Positions 1 to 7,858 of a stretch of DNA of 64,000 nucleotides are shown piece by piece (within the stretch, counting starts at the first letter, position 1; each line of letters starts with the position of its first letter). The notes beneath the pieces are model-generated. The model made no database searches. It was given only the letters and a program-made list of their open reading frames with translations, and was not told where the DNA came from. This DNA comes from Sneathiella glossodoripedis JCM 23214. GTDB lineage: Bacteria > Pseudomonadota > Alphaproteobacteria > Sneathiellales > Sneathiellaceae. The DNA is taken from contig NZ_BAMS01000001.1 of the NCBI RefSeq assembly GCF_000616095.1, positions 868,001-932,000 of the forward strand. The letters run 5' to 3'. Position numbers and translations under genes: made by a program.

Positions 1-2
1 TT

Positions 3-535
3 GAAAAGGCGCTGGATAACAGTGAGCGTCTTCGCGAAGAGTTGGAGATTTTGCGTAAATTGCGAAGCGAGATGCAGCAGATTGAACTGGAACAGTCACC
101 AGGCGAATTTGGGCTTAAGCGATTGCAAAATAGTCTGAAGAGTGAAATCGATAAGCCTTCCGCCGAAATAGCAAATGACAACAGGTCAGCTGTATTCTGG
201 CGAGTTGGAGCTGTGGCGGCTTGTTTGTTGCTTGCAATTCAGACTGTGATGTTTGTACCAGATTGGAGCGGCGAAGACCTGGATGCGGCGAGTGGTGTGA
301 GCGTTCAGCCTCATGGAGTGCTTTACAGTATTACCTTCGCCCCGGATGCCCGTGAAGAAAATATGCGATCGTTGATGCTTTCGCTAAATGCTCGGTTTGT
401 TGACGGCCCATCAGTCTTGGTGTTTACAGAGTATCCATTCCAGGAGAGAGGGAAGCTGTGCTCAAGAACTTGAGAGCTCGCATCCACCTGATTGAAAGTG
501 TTCAGGTTGATCAGCCTGAAAAACTGGAAAAATGA
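3..535 (+). CDS. Anti-sigma factor-like protein, C-terminal part (5' end outside window, frame broken near 450)
   Basis: The frame is open from the first bases of the window, so the N-terminus (where a zinc-binding anti-sigma domain would lie) is missing. What is visible is a charged helix, one membrane segment (VFWRVGAVAACLLLAIQ, bases about 189-240) and an outer domain ending DGPSVLVFTEYPF, a layout typical of membrane anti-sigma factors. The frame meets a stop at 471-473. After the GGG at 450-452 another frame continues naturally (EAVLKNLRARIHLIE...) and stops at 533-535, overlapping the ATG of the next gene as ATGA. One extra G restores a single reading frame of 178 codons. I infer an indel rather than a true shorter protein. 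The neighbouring sigma factor, if present, lies upstream of the window. Confidence 0.6.
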
Positions 536-2082
536 AACGGGTTCTGATCAGTTTATGCTTTGTATTTTCCCTGGCAGGGTTAGCCGTAGCACAAACAGGG
601 ACCAGTCAGCCTGACCCAGTGACGCGGTCCAATGATTTTCAAGTGGTTGATCCCGATAGGGAACCGAAGAGAAGAATTCCCGCTACAGGCCCGGCCTCAA
701 CTTTACCAGGAGCTGCTCCTCATCGTCTGAGTACGGATAATGAACCAGCCTTTTTGGCAAGTAGTCCCGGTTGTATCCGACCCAATGAAATTCTGTTGGT
801 TTCAGGTGAGCGATTATCTGTTTTGCAGATTGAAAACGCTTATTTACAGCAGGGCTCTTTATCCATTCCGCTCAAATTGCTCAATCGGAGTGATCGCCAA
901 CTGGCGTTTAGATTGCCAGCAGCAATCCCGGATGAAAATAGTGAATATAGCCTAAGTCTCCATGATAAACGCAGAGGGAATATTCTCTCAGGTTTAAAGG
1001 TGAGTGCATGTCCGGTAATCACAGTTGCACAAGTAGAAAGCGGTCAAGAGTTACTGGTATTTGGCGCACTGGAAGTGCAGGACCCTGTGCGGGCAGAGCT
1101 TGAAAATTTGGGAGTGGTGATCGGGCAAAGTTACTCTCTTGTCGGGTTAGGCCAGTTCATGTTTGTCATACGCAGTCAGGAGCTCACAAGTCTGAGAGAT
1201 CAACTGAAGGATAAATTTCCGGATGTATTGATTGATCAAAATCTGGATTTAGAAGCGTCGGCTGCTAAACCGCGTCTATATGCAGCCCGCATGATTGGCT
1301 GGGAAAATAGTCAGCGTTGCGGCGATACTAATGCTTCTTTGAAAATCGGGTTGCTTGATGGAGAAATAGAAATTTCACATCCTGCCTTTAAGGGAGGTGG
1401 AATTGTTACTCATGATTTCATTGTTGGGCGCGAAAAAGACAATTCACATGCAACGGCAATCGCGTCCGCTCTGATTGGTCATGCGCCGGAATTGGGTATA
1501 CAGGGATTATTGCAAAACATAATTTTGCATAATGCGATTGTTCTGCGTCAAAGGCAGGACGGAGTGGCAAAAGCAAGTGTAGAAGCAATAGTGCTCGGGA
1601 TGGACTGGATGATAACCAGTGGCGTTCGCGTTGTAGGGATTTCACTGGCAACTTTACAAGAAAACAGGGTTTTGGAAAAAGTGGTTTCGATAGCGAATTC
1701 CAAAAGCCTGCTGATTTTTGCCGCGGCGGGTAACTTTGGGCCTGAAGCAAGGCCTTCTTACCCGGCAGCCTTGCCGGATGTTTTTGCGATTACGGCAGTG
1801 GATGCTGCGTTTCGTTTGTTTTCAGGAGCTAATACCGGACGATATATCGATTTTGCTGCACCCGGTGTTGATGTTTGGCTCGCGATGGCGGATGGAAAAG
1901 CTGGTTATCAAACAGGTACCAGCTTCGCGGTGCCCTACGCGATGGCAGTTGCTGCCAATTATTTGAAGCGAAATACTGCTCTTTCAAGGCAGGTGCTTGA
2001 AAAAGTTTTGCAGCAAGGATCTCGTACCTTAAGCGCGAACAGCGAGTTATTTCAACTACGTCTCATTCAGGTGGCATGCTGA
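532..2082 (+). CDS. Secreted subtilisin-like serine protease (S8 family)
   Basis: The 516-residue protein has a signal peptide (MKRVLISLCFVFSLAGLAVA, cleavage near residue 20) and a complete subtilase site: Asp276 in GLLDGEI, His306 in NSHATAIAS, the oxyanion Asn401 in AAAGNFGP and Ser464 in GTSFAVP. Residues about 30-245 are an N-terminal extension that could act as a propeptide or recognition domain; I do not recognise it. The start ATG overlaps the stop of the corrected anti-sigma gene, so the two are probably translationally coupled. The pairing suggests an envelope protease under an ECF sigma/anti-sigma switch, either as target or as part of the signal cascade. The protease call is secure; the regulatory link is inference. 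Confidence 0.85.
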   Translation: MKRVLISLCFVFSLAGLAVAQTGTSQPDPVTRSNDFQVVDPDREPKRRIPATGPASTLPGAAPHRLSTDNEPAFLASSPGCIRPNEILLVSGERLSVLQIENAYLQQGSLSIPLKLLNRSDRQLAFRLPAAIPDENSEYSLSLHDKRRGNILSGLKVSACPVITVAQVESGQELLVFGALEVQDPVRAELENLGVVIGQSYSLVGLGQFMFVIRSQELTSLRDQLKDKFPDVLIDQNLDLEASAAKPRLYAARMIGWENSQRCGDTNASLKIGLLDGEIEISHPAFKGGGIVTHDFIVGREKDNSHATAIASALIGHAPELGIQGLLQNIILHNAIVLRQRQDGVAKASVEAIVLGMDWMITSGVRVVGISLATLQENRVLEKVVSIANSKSLLIFAAAGNFGPEARPSYPAALPDVFAITAVDAAFRLFSGANTGRYIDFAAPGVDVWLAMADGKAGYQTGTSFAVPYAMAVAANYLKRNTALSRQVLEKVLQQGSRTLSANSELFQLRLIQVAC

Positions 2083-2084
2083 TC

Positions 2085-2960
2085 CTATTTCAAATGTTTT
2101 CCAAGAAACTCGGATATTAGGTCCTTGGCTTTATTATGTGCGTTTTCAGAGTAATGATTGCTTTCGAACCACAAGGGTTCAAGTTCCGTCTTTAAGGGTT
2201 TGCGATATGCTGGATCATCGAAAAAGTGGGTTGCACCTTTGAGCAGATGCAATTCAATCTGCTCTCCTTTTGAAGAAGAACTTTTTGACAGTTTTTTGCA
2301 GGTGTCGATCGTCATTAAATGATCCCGATCGCCCGCCAGCATCATAACTGGTGCTGAAAATACCCGGTCAGATGAACAGTTTGGGTATAGGGCTACACCT
2401 GCCGTGAAGCCTTTGTTGGTTTGAGCAAAAGGGTGGTTTTTGCTGAGAATGGCGAGGGTTCGGCTGGCTCCTTGATCAAATCCGAGTAGGGCGATCTTGT
2501 TTGGTGCCGCATATTGGTTGCTGATAAGATATTGGGCTGCGCCCAGTGTGTCCTCGATTGTCGGGACTGAGGCGAGGTCCTTAAAATTGCGCGCGCGCCG
2601 TGAGCCATAGTGGTCAATTACCAACGCATTATAACCCAACTCGTTAAGATGTTGCGCCCAATCGAGATGCGAAGCCTGCAGTCCGTTTACGCCAGGAAGT
2701 ATGATAACGGCGGCATCGCTGTTCGGAACTACTGCCAGTTTACCACGTACATCGCTGTTGGATTTCTGAATATCTTCGATAGCTTCTTTTCCCAATCGTT
2801 GCTGGCGGAATTCAGAAATGTCGTACCGGGCCCCGGCAAACGAAACATCTGTGAGTGCATTCTTTGCAGGTAGCTGTGAAGGCGTGTAATTGCTGATGAA
2901 AATAATTAACGCCAGAATGACGAAGCGTAACCGGAACGGCCTGGTTGAAACGGTCTGCAT
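2085..2960 (-). CDS. Dienelactone hydrolase-like alpha/beta hydrolase with Asp at the nucleophile position
   Basis: A 291-residue protein with an N-terminal membrane or signal segment (residues 11-27). The alpha/beta-hydrolase pattern is visible: strand and oxyanion loop VIILPGVNG (85-93), nucleophile elbow GFDQG (160-164), acid Asp213 in AGDRDH and His245 in GATHFFDD. Dienelactone hydrolases normally carry Cys or Ser at the elbow; here it is Asp162, as in dehalogenases and epoxide hydrolases. It ends 3 bases beyond the convergent protease gene. The substrate cannot be told from the sequence. The start ATG at 2958-2960 has a plausible AAGGAA-type ribosome site upstream on the minus strand. 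Confidence 0.75.
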   Translation of the reverse strand: MQTVSTRPFRLRFVILALIIFISNYTPSQLPAKNALTDVSFAGARYDISEFRQQRLGKEAIEDIQKSNSDVRGKLAVVPNSDAAVIILPGVNGLQASHLDWAQHLNELGYNALVIDHYGSRRARNFKDLASVPTIEDTLGAAQYLISNQYAAPNKIALLGFDQGASRTLAILSKNHPFAQTNKGFTAGVALYPNCSSDRVFSAPVMMLAGDRDHLMTIDTCKKLSKSSSSKGEQIELHLLKGATHFFDDPAYRKPLKTELEPLWFESNHYSENAHNKAKDLISEFLGKHLK

Positions 2961-3097
2961 TTCTTACCTCGAAGGAAAAGAACGACATGTATTCAACTCA
3001 TATAGAGCGAAATAAAAGGGAAGGAATACTGATTGTTTATTGGATCTAAATTTCCTGCTAATTAGATGAGAGTCCCAATTTTTTGCAAGTATCACCT

Positions 3098-3439
3098 ATG
3101 ATTTCACGGATACAACCCGCCATTGTTAAAGTTACTATTCTTGTTGCACTTATTTTTAATGTAACTTTGTTGGAAACAGTAAATAAGCTGGCGCTTGCAT
3201 GTGAGGCTGGTTCCGTTCTTGAGATGGCTCAGATGATCGGCACTGACGTTGGTGTTGAAACGAATGATAACGGCGCGATAAAGTCCAAAATATGCGGGAT
3301 GCTTTTTTGCGATATTCAGTTAATTCAAGAAAATTACCTGTTAAATAGTCACCCTTATAATGTAGTTCAGTATAGCTTTATGATGAGTGAGCTTGCCGGA
3401 CATGTCTTGCAGCCTCCTAAAGCACCGCCGAAATACTGA
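3098..3439 (+). CDS. Small secreted or membrane protein of unknown function
   Basis: I do not recognise this protein. From the ATG at 3098 it is 113 residues; an in-frame TTG at 3083 would add five. The N-terminus is a long hydrophobic segment (residues about 9-30) followed by ALACEAGS, which looks like a signal peptide with a cleavage site around residue 34. The mature part is about 80 residues with three Cys (one near its start, then CGMLFC), and ends in a Pro/Lys-rich tail. It lies 75 bases before a cytochrome c gene on the same strand. Neither start has a good ribosome site, so the reality of this gene is moderately uncertain. Confidence 0.45.
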   Translation: MISRIQPAIVKVTILVALIFNVTLLETVNKLALACEAGSVLEMAQMIGTDVGVETNDNGAIKSKICGMLFCDIQLIQENYLLNSHPYNVVQYSFMMSELAGHVLQPPKAPPKY

Positions 3440-3514
3440 AACTGTGGTTACAGAGGCGCTACTTCGCCTCTGGTTCATATTTGCAGTTTTTATATTCGCG
3501 GTGGAGGTGAAATC

Positions 3515-3910
3515 GTGAAATTAACTATTATCATCGTAAGTGTCTTAGGCGTTCTATTCGGTTTGTACTTTTTGGTCTCCAAAGCTGGAGAAGAGGAGGA
3601 AGCCATTGTTACGCAAAATCGGGTGTCTCAGGTTTCAGCGATTAATGGGCGGAGTTTGTATGAGGAAAACTGTGCTTCCTGTCATAGTGTGAATGGGCGA
3701 GGAACCGAGAACGGCCCTCCTTTTCTGCATAAGGTCTATGAAAGCAGTCACCATTCTGATGCCGCTTTTTTGCGCGCGCCGAAGCAGGGGGTGAGAGCGC
3801 ATCACTGGAAATTTGGTGATATGCCGCCAATTCCCGGGTTGGATGATGAGGAGATAGTTGCAATTACAGCATACATCCGGCAAATGCAGCGAATGGTAGG
3901 CATCAAGTAG
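3515..3910 (+). CDS. Membrane-anchored class I c-type cytochrome
   Basis: 131 residues with an N-terminal membrane anchor (residues 3-22), a heme-attachment motif CASCH (Cys53, Cys56, His57) and a likely axial Met103 in GDMPPIPG, followed by the usual C-terminal helix (EEIVAITAYIRQMQ). It would sit on the periplasmic side of the inner membrane as an electron carrier. The start is GTG, chosen because a strong GGAGGT ribosome site lies just upstream and the membrane segment begins at once. No oxidase or dehydrogenase partner is adjacent. Confidence 0.85.
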   Translation: MKLTIIIVSVLGVLFGLYFLVSKAGEEEEAIVTQNRVSQVSAINGRSLYEENCASCHSVNGRGTENGPPFLHKVYESSHHSDAAFLRAPKQGVRAHHWKFGDMPPIPGLDDEEIVAITAYIRQMQRMVGIK

Positions 3911-4072
3911 TTGTGCTTTTCAATAAACTGTTTTAAATCTTCGGGCAGGTGCTGATGGGGCGCCTGCCCGCGAAAGATGAAGTCACCCATTTTAATATTC
4001 AATGCTCACAAATGCAGTTTGCTTTTGAGTTGGCGAAGCGGGAGAGCCAGTCAATAACTTGAAGGTGAAACC

Positions 4073-4561
4073 ATGACCGAGCTTATTCAGGAATTAAAAA
4101 TTCGTGCGCGTCTGCGCCATAAGTCGCTGCTAGCTGGCGATCATCATGTTTTTAGGCGTCTACGCAAGCGTTTTCCACACGAGCAGGAATTCAGACTCAA
4201 ACACAGTTTGCATCTTGTCGCTTATGAGAGCGGTTTTGCAGATTGGCCGATGGCATTACGTTATCTGCAGGGCCGATCAAATAACCCGGCTGATGCGGGC
4301 AGCTTTTGGTACAGTACAGCCTGTATGACGATCCTTAATCATTGGTTCGCGGATTATGAAGAGGCAAGCGCATTTCTCGAAGATAATGCTATGCACTTTC
4401 TGGTTCCGTATAAAAGGCAATTTGTCGTCGTGGACAGAAATTACATGTTGTTAATCGGATGTAATGGATGTGAGACGGCTGGCCGGGGTGTAAATTTAGT
4501 AACGGATTATGGCAGTCCGCTTTGGCAACAGTTTGCGGCGCAGCGAATTGGCTTAACCTAA
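4073..4561 (+). CDS. Conserved-looking hypothetical protein (162 aa)
   Basis: I do not recognise a named family. The protein is soluble, without signal peptide, with a basic N-terminal half (RARLRHKSLLAGDHHVFRRL) rich in Arg and His and a C-terminal half containing paired cysteines (IGCNGCETAG). An AAGG ribosome site precedes the ATG at the usual distance. Codon use and an intact 162-codon frame argue for a real gene. It stands alone between the cytochrome gene and a long non-coding stretch. Confidence 0.6.
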   Translation: MTELIQELKIRARLRHKSLLAGDHHVFRRLRKRFPHEQEFRLKHSLHLVAYESGFADWPMALRYLQGRSNNPADAGSFWYSTACMTILNHWFADYEEASAFLEDNAMHFLVPYKRQFVVVDRNYMLLIGCNGCETAGRGVNLVTDYGSPLWQQFAAQRIGLT

Positions 4562-4576
4562 ATCAAAACCTAGATG

Positions 4577-4596
4577 GATGCGGTTTTTGCCGCATC
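4577..4596 (+). terminator. Possible hairpin after the hypothetical gene
   Basis: GATGCGG and CCGCATC form a perfect 7-bp stem around a T-rich loop 16 bases after the stop codon. There is no clear T-run after the stem, so intrinsic termination on the plus strand is only possible. Confidence 0.3.
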
Positions 4597-4667
4597 TGTC
4601 AATTAGAGCGGAATAGGTAACTTTGCTGTTTAGACTGAATTTCTGGACCAATCGTTCAACATGGGTA

Positions 4668-4696
4668 TTGACGCCCATTTAACCGCCTCATATAGT
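4668..4696 (+). promoter_or_regulatory. Sigma70-type promoter
   Basis: TTGACG (4668-4673), a 17-base spacer and TATAGT (4691-4696) match the -35 and -10 consensus at five of six positions each. The predicted start near 4703 lies 300 bases upstream of the IclR gene, so the transcript has a long leader or is a separate RNA. Confidence 0.5.
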
Positions 4697-4702
4697 CTTT
4701 CC

Positions 4703-4930
4703 GGTAAATTTCACATAAACGTGATGTTTAGAGTTAATGAGACGCCGAGATGGGGGCTTCGGCTTTGGCTGCCAGTATATGGGGGTATATTAGGCGCCGG
4801 TTGAACCAAGCGGCTTAGCTGGCCGAAGTCACCCAACCGTCTCTACAGTCTTACAGAAAGTATGATTTTCTGTAAACGAGTGTTGCATCAAATTGTGATG
4901 GTGGTGACACTCTTTCTAAGAATAGGCCGG
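4703..4930 (+). other. Non-coding stretch with inverted repeats (leader or small RNA candidate)
   Basis: There is no credible ORF between 4562 and 5002. Within this stretch I see nested repeats CGGTTG...CAACCG (about 4797-4838) enclosing CGGC...GCCG, and a perfect 9-bp inverted repeat TTACAGAAA / TTTCTGTAA (4851-4859 and 4867-4875, 7-base loop). No T-run follows, so this is not an obvious terminator. I recognise no known riboswitch family. It follows the promoter at 4668-4696 and could be a structured leader of the IclR gene. Confidence 0.3.
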
Positions 4931-4961
4931 TTTTTGACTTCCATAACCCATAATAATTCGT

Positions 4962-4992
4962 ATATTCGCATTTAGTCTAAATATGCGAATAT
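4962..4992. promoter_or_regulatory. 31-bp palindrome, likely IclR autoregulatory operator
   Basis: ATATTCGCAT (4962-4971) and ATGCGAATAT (4983-4992) are perfect 10-bp arms separated by 11 bases. The site ends 10 bases before the preferred start codon of the IclR-type gene, so bound protein would cover the transcription start or ribosome site. Assignment to this regulator is inferred from position. Confidence 0.6.
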
Positions 4993-5002
4993 GGAGTCCG
5001 CG

Positions 5003-5782
5003 ATGTCAGCTGCTCGAAATGAAGGTCCTATGGTCTTGCCGCGCGCGTTTTCCTTGTTGCGTCTACTTTCAAACATGCAGGATGGGTTGAATTTATCCCA
5101 AATTTCCAATCGCTTGGACGTTCCCAAGAGTTCGTTGTTAGCAACTTTGAAGGCTTTAACCGATCAAGGGTTTCTTGTGCGGAGGGGGACGATATATCAA
5201 TTGGGACCTGAAGCATTTTCACTGGCATCCATCATTCTGGCAGGAAGGTCATTGCGGCAGATTGCCAGGCCATTCCTTGAGAAATCCATGGAGGACTGCG
5301 GCGAGACGGTTTTGCTAGCTGAGTTGGCCGCAGATCGTCGAAATGCAATTTATGTAGATTTGGTTGAAAGTCCAAAATCGGTTCGGTTCTCCGTGTCCGT
5401 TGGTACTCAGCGACCCCTCTATGCGTCTTCCAGTGGGCGTTTGTTGCTGGCACACATGTCAGACGAAGAGAGGGATGAATATTTATCGACTGTCGAGTTT
5501 AAGAAATGGACAGAAGTAACGATAGTCGATCCTGATGAACTTCGAACTCACCTGAAAGAAACTGTGATTAAGGGAGTAGCCGAGACTTATGGGGACTTTA
5601 CTGCAGACGCGAGTGGGTTTTCATCCCCGGTTTTTAATTCAGATGGGGATGTGGTTGCGGCGCTAACTATTGCAGTTCCGATCTCAAGAGCCTTGCGGGA
5701 AAAAGAGAAATTCGCAAAAGCTGCTGTTCATTCTGCGGCGGAAATTTCAAAAATTCTGGGCTTTAAAGGAAGTGTTGAATAA
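5003..5782 (+). CDS. IclR-family transcriptional regulator
   Basis: Residues about 10-70 form the winged helix-turn-helix (LNLSQISNRLDVPKSSLLATLKALTDQGFL is the recognition region), followed by the IclR effector-binding domain (about 80-255) with the family pattern SSSGRLLLAHMSDEE. I chose the ATG at 5003 because GGAG lies 6 bases upstream; an ATG at 4991 in the same frame sits inside the palindrome and has no ribosome site. The gene leads into an SDR dehydrogenase and a cyclase-family hydrolase gene in a small catabolic region, which it probably controls. The effector is unknown. Confidence 0.88.
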   Translation: MSAARNEGPMVLPRAFSLLRLLSNMQDGLNLSQISNRLDVPKSSLLATLKALTDQGFLVRRGTIYQLGPEAFSLASIILAGRSLRQIARPFLEKSMEDCGETVLLAELAADRRNAIYVDLVESPKSVRFSVSVGTQRPLYASSSGRLLLAHMSDEERDEYLSTVEFKKWTEVTIVDPDELRTHLKETVIKGVAETYGDFTADASGFSSPVFNSDGDVVAALTIAVPISRALREKEKFAKAAVHSAAEISKILGFKGSVE

Positions 5783-5842
5783 TTCGGTTGCGCTCTTATT
5801 CAGTTGACAATAAACCGTGTAATTGATTTAATTTTCGAAATT

Positions 5843-5860
5843 TTTTCCAATAACGGAAAA
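5843..5860. promoter_or_regulatory. Possible regulator site upstream of the SDR gene
   Basis: TTTTCC (5843-5848) and GGAAAA (5855-5860) form a perfect inverted repeat with a 6-base centre, 55 bases before the SDR start. Its GGAA/TTCC character resembles IclR-family sites, but the regulator is a guess and the sequence differs from the palindrome at 4962-4992. Confidence 0.35.
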
Positions 5861-5915
5861 TATTTGGACGTTACTCCAAAAACCCGCAAAACAAAAAACA
5901 ACAAACGGGATCAAA

Positions 5916-6689
5916 ATGAAAAATCCAATGAGCCTGCAGGGGCATAATATTATCGTAACTGGTGCCGCACAGGGTATCGGCGAAGCTGTTTCCAGACTGG
6001 TTGTTGACCTTGGTGGTCATGTAACCATGGTTGATATGCAAGGGGATAAGCTGGAAGCTTTGACGTCGGATTTGGGATCCGAAAATGCTGATTATTATGT
6101 AGGATCTGTCGCTGAGCCTGCATTTGTGCAGGATTTTGTTCAGTCCACAATTGAAAAACATGAACGTATCAATGGTCTTGTCAATAATGCCGGTATTGTT
6201 CGTGCAGCGATGATCAATAAAATGCCGATTGAGACATGGCAGCAGGTTATCGACGTGAATTTGTCTGGTGTTTTTTACTGTTTGCAGGCAGTGGGCCGTC
6301 ATATGACGGAACGGGCAAAAGCTGGCGATACCAGTCCGTCGTCAATCGTCAATATTTCAAGTGATGCAGGCAGACGTGGAACCATCGGTCAGATCAACTA
6401 CGGGGCCGCAAAATCTGGTGTTATGGGCATTACAATGAGTGCTGCTCGTGAATATGCTGCGGATCAAATCCGCGTAAACTCGGTTTGTTTCGGTATTGTT
6501 GAGACAGAAATGACAGAGACTATCCGTTCGGACAAATTCCGGGATGGAGTAATGGCGCAAGTCCCAATGAGGCGCTTCTCAACACCTTCAGAGGTTTCAG
6601 AGCCGGTCTGTTTCCTGTTGTCAGGTGCCGCAAGTTACATAACGGGTCAACATTTGTCAGTAAATGGCGGTTATACCATTAGTTCTTAA
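5916..6689 (+). CDS. Short-chain dehydrogenase/reductase (SDR), NAD-type
   Basis: A 257-residue classical SDR. The nucleotide-binding motif TGAAQGIG is at residues 15-22, an acidic Asp40 at the end of the second strand favours NAD over NADP, NNAG is at 90-93, and the active site comprises Asn115, Ser148/149, Tyr162 and Lys166 (YGAAK). The C-terminus ends SGAASYITGQHLSVNGGYT, typical of FabG-like members. It follows the IclR gene after 133 bases and is convergent with the cyclase gene. It oxidises or reduces an alcohol/ketone, but the substrate is not evident. An ATG at 5931 is an alternative start. Confidence 0.88.
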   Translation: MKNPMSLQGHNIIVTGAAQGIGEAVSRLVVDLGGHVTMVDMQGDKLEALTSDLGSENADYYVGSVAEPAFVQDFVQSTIEKHERINGLVNNAGIVRAAMINKMPIETWQQVIDVNLSGVFYCLQAVGRHMTERAKAGDTSPSSIVNISSDAGRRGTIGQINYGAAKSGVMGITMSAAREYAADQIRVNSVCFGIVETEMTETIRSDKFRDGVMAQVPMRRFSTPSEVSEPVCFLLSGAASYITGQHLSVNGGYTISS

Positions 6690-6702
6690 CGGTTGCTGAA
6701 GT

Positions 6703-6735
6703 CTTGCCCGGCTTATTTGCTGTAAACCGGGCAAG
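6703..6735. terminator. Hairpin between convergent genes
   Basis: CTTGCCCGG and CCGGGCAAG form a perfect 9-bp stem with a 15-base loop, lying between the SDR stop (6689) and the cyclase stop (6743). It is followed on the plus strand by GCAAATTTT. It probably serves as a shared, moderately efficient terminator. Confidence 0.5.
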
Positions 6736-6742
6736 GCAAATT

Positions 6743-7696
6743 TTACCACATGGCGACGGGATTAATGATCATTTGCACTGTTCCGCGAATGCGGGCCTGT
6801 CCCAGTACAAACATAAACTCTGACACATTTTCCTGTGCCAAGCGCCCGGTATTCATTGTTTCCAGAATGTAGATACCATGATCTTTAAGCAGGGTTACAT
6901 GGCCATAAAAAAGTTTGTCTCCTTTTTTGGGGGGAACTGCTTCTAATCCCCAGGTGTCTGCGCCAACGGCCATAACATCCAGTTCAGCCAGATAGACGGC
7001 TGCGTCATTTGATAGGCCCGGCTCACCTGAAACCCACGCCTTTGGGTCGCTTTTCAATTTGCCATCGGTCCAACCCGTGTGAAAAAGAACCACATCACCT
7101 TTTTCAATTTGAACGGATTGCGCCTGTGCGGCTGCCTTGATGTCATCTGCGGTGATGGCCTGTCCAGCGGTCATCACATCCACACCAAAATGTTTAGCCA
7201 TATTTATCAGAACGGCGCGGCCGACAAGAGGAGGGATTTGATGGACACCCAGTTTGGTCAGTCCAGTAAGTTGTGAAATTTCTTTTTCATCATTGCAATT
7301 GTAGTAGTAGCCATCTTCTCCCAGATGACCAAGACCATCAATCTGCGGTCCAATCCCGAACCAAAGTTGAGCGATATCGTCATTATAGTTCCCGGCATAT
7401 CCAAAGTCTGTCAGTTTTTGGCCGCCTTGCTGATTGGGTTGCACAACTTGAAGCATCATTCCGCGCGGTGGGAAGGCAGGTGTATTTGGATCAATAACGA
7501 TCCCAAGTGGATGGCTTTCTCCTTTTTTAATGAGCTTGCTCGCTTTGAGAACTTGCTCCGGTGTTACGTGATTTGCGGCACCTATTTCGTCATCGGCCCC
7601 CCATTTGGACGGTTTACAGTGATCGTCTGCAACAGCATTGCCTGAAAGCAACAAGCCAAATAGGCCCGCGCCCAATGTTCGAGTAAACTTGTTCAT
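6743..7696 (-). CDS. Periplasmic cyclase-family (PF04199-like) metal-dependent hydrolase
   Basis: 317 residues with a clear signal peptide (MNKFTRTLGAGLFGLLLSGNAVA). The cyclase/kynurenine-formamidase fold is recognised from GPQIDGLGHLGEDGYYYN (the metal-site region), KGDVVLFHTGW and the C-terminal NPVAMW. In the textbook motif HxGTHxDxPxH the second His precedes xD; here that position is Gln (QID), a variant that may change metal binding. Such secreted cyclase proteins act on cyclic amides or related small molecules; the substrate here is unknown. It is convergent with the SDR gene and downstream of the proXWV operon on the same strand, from which it is separated by a terminator. Confidence 0.75.
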   Translation of the reverse strand: MNKFTRTLGAGLFGLLLSGNAVADDHCKPSKWGADDEIGAANHVTPEQVLKASKLIKKGESHPLGIVIDPNTPAFPPRGMMLQVVQPNQQGGQKLTDFGYAGNYNDDIAQLWFGIGPQIDGLGHLGEDGYYYNCNDEKEISQLTGLTKLGVHQIPPLVGRAVLINMAKHFGVDVMTAGQAITADDIKAAAQAQSVQIEKGDVVLFHTGWTDGKLKSDPKAWVSGEPGLSNDAAVYLAELDVMAVGADTWGLEAVPPKKGDKLFYGHVTLLKDHGIYILETMNTGRLAQENVSEFMFVLGQARIRGTVQMIINPVAMW

Positions 7697-7798
7697 GATT
7701 TCTCCCTTGTGAGTGCATTTCCGGAAAGTTTTTGGCCGGAAATTTTCGTTATTATTTGGGTGTACTCACTACTACTTCGGTAACTTTGAAGTAATTTA

Positions 7799-7826
7799 AG
7801 TATATCCTAAATAATAATTCCTGCAA
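7799..7826 (-). promoter_or_regulatory. Candidate promoter of the cyclase-family gene
   Basis: On the minus strand TTGCAG (7826-7821), a 16-base spacer and TATACT (7804-7799) resemble -35 and -10 elements, about 100 bases upstream of the start codon. Confidence 0.4.
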
Positions 7827-7858
7827 GGAAGTGAGATGGGGCGTGTGTTGGCGGCGTT

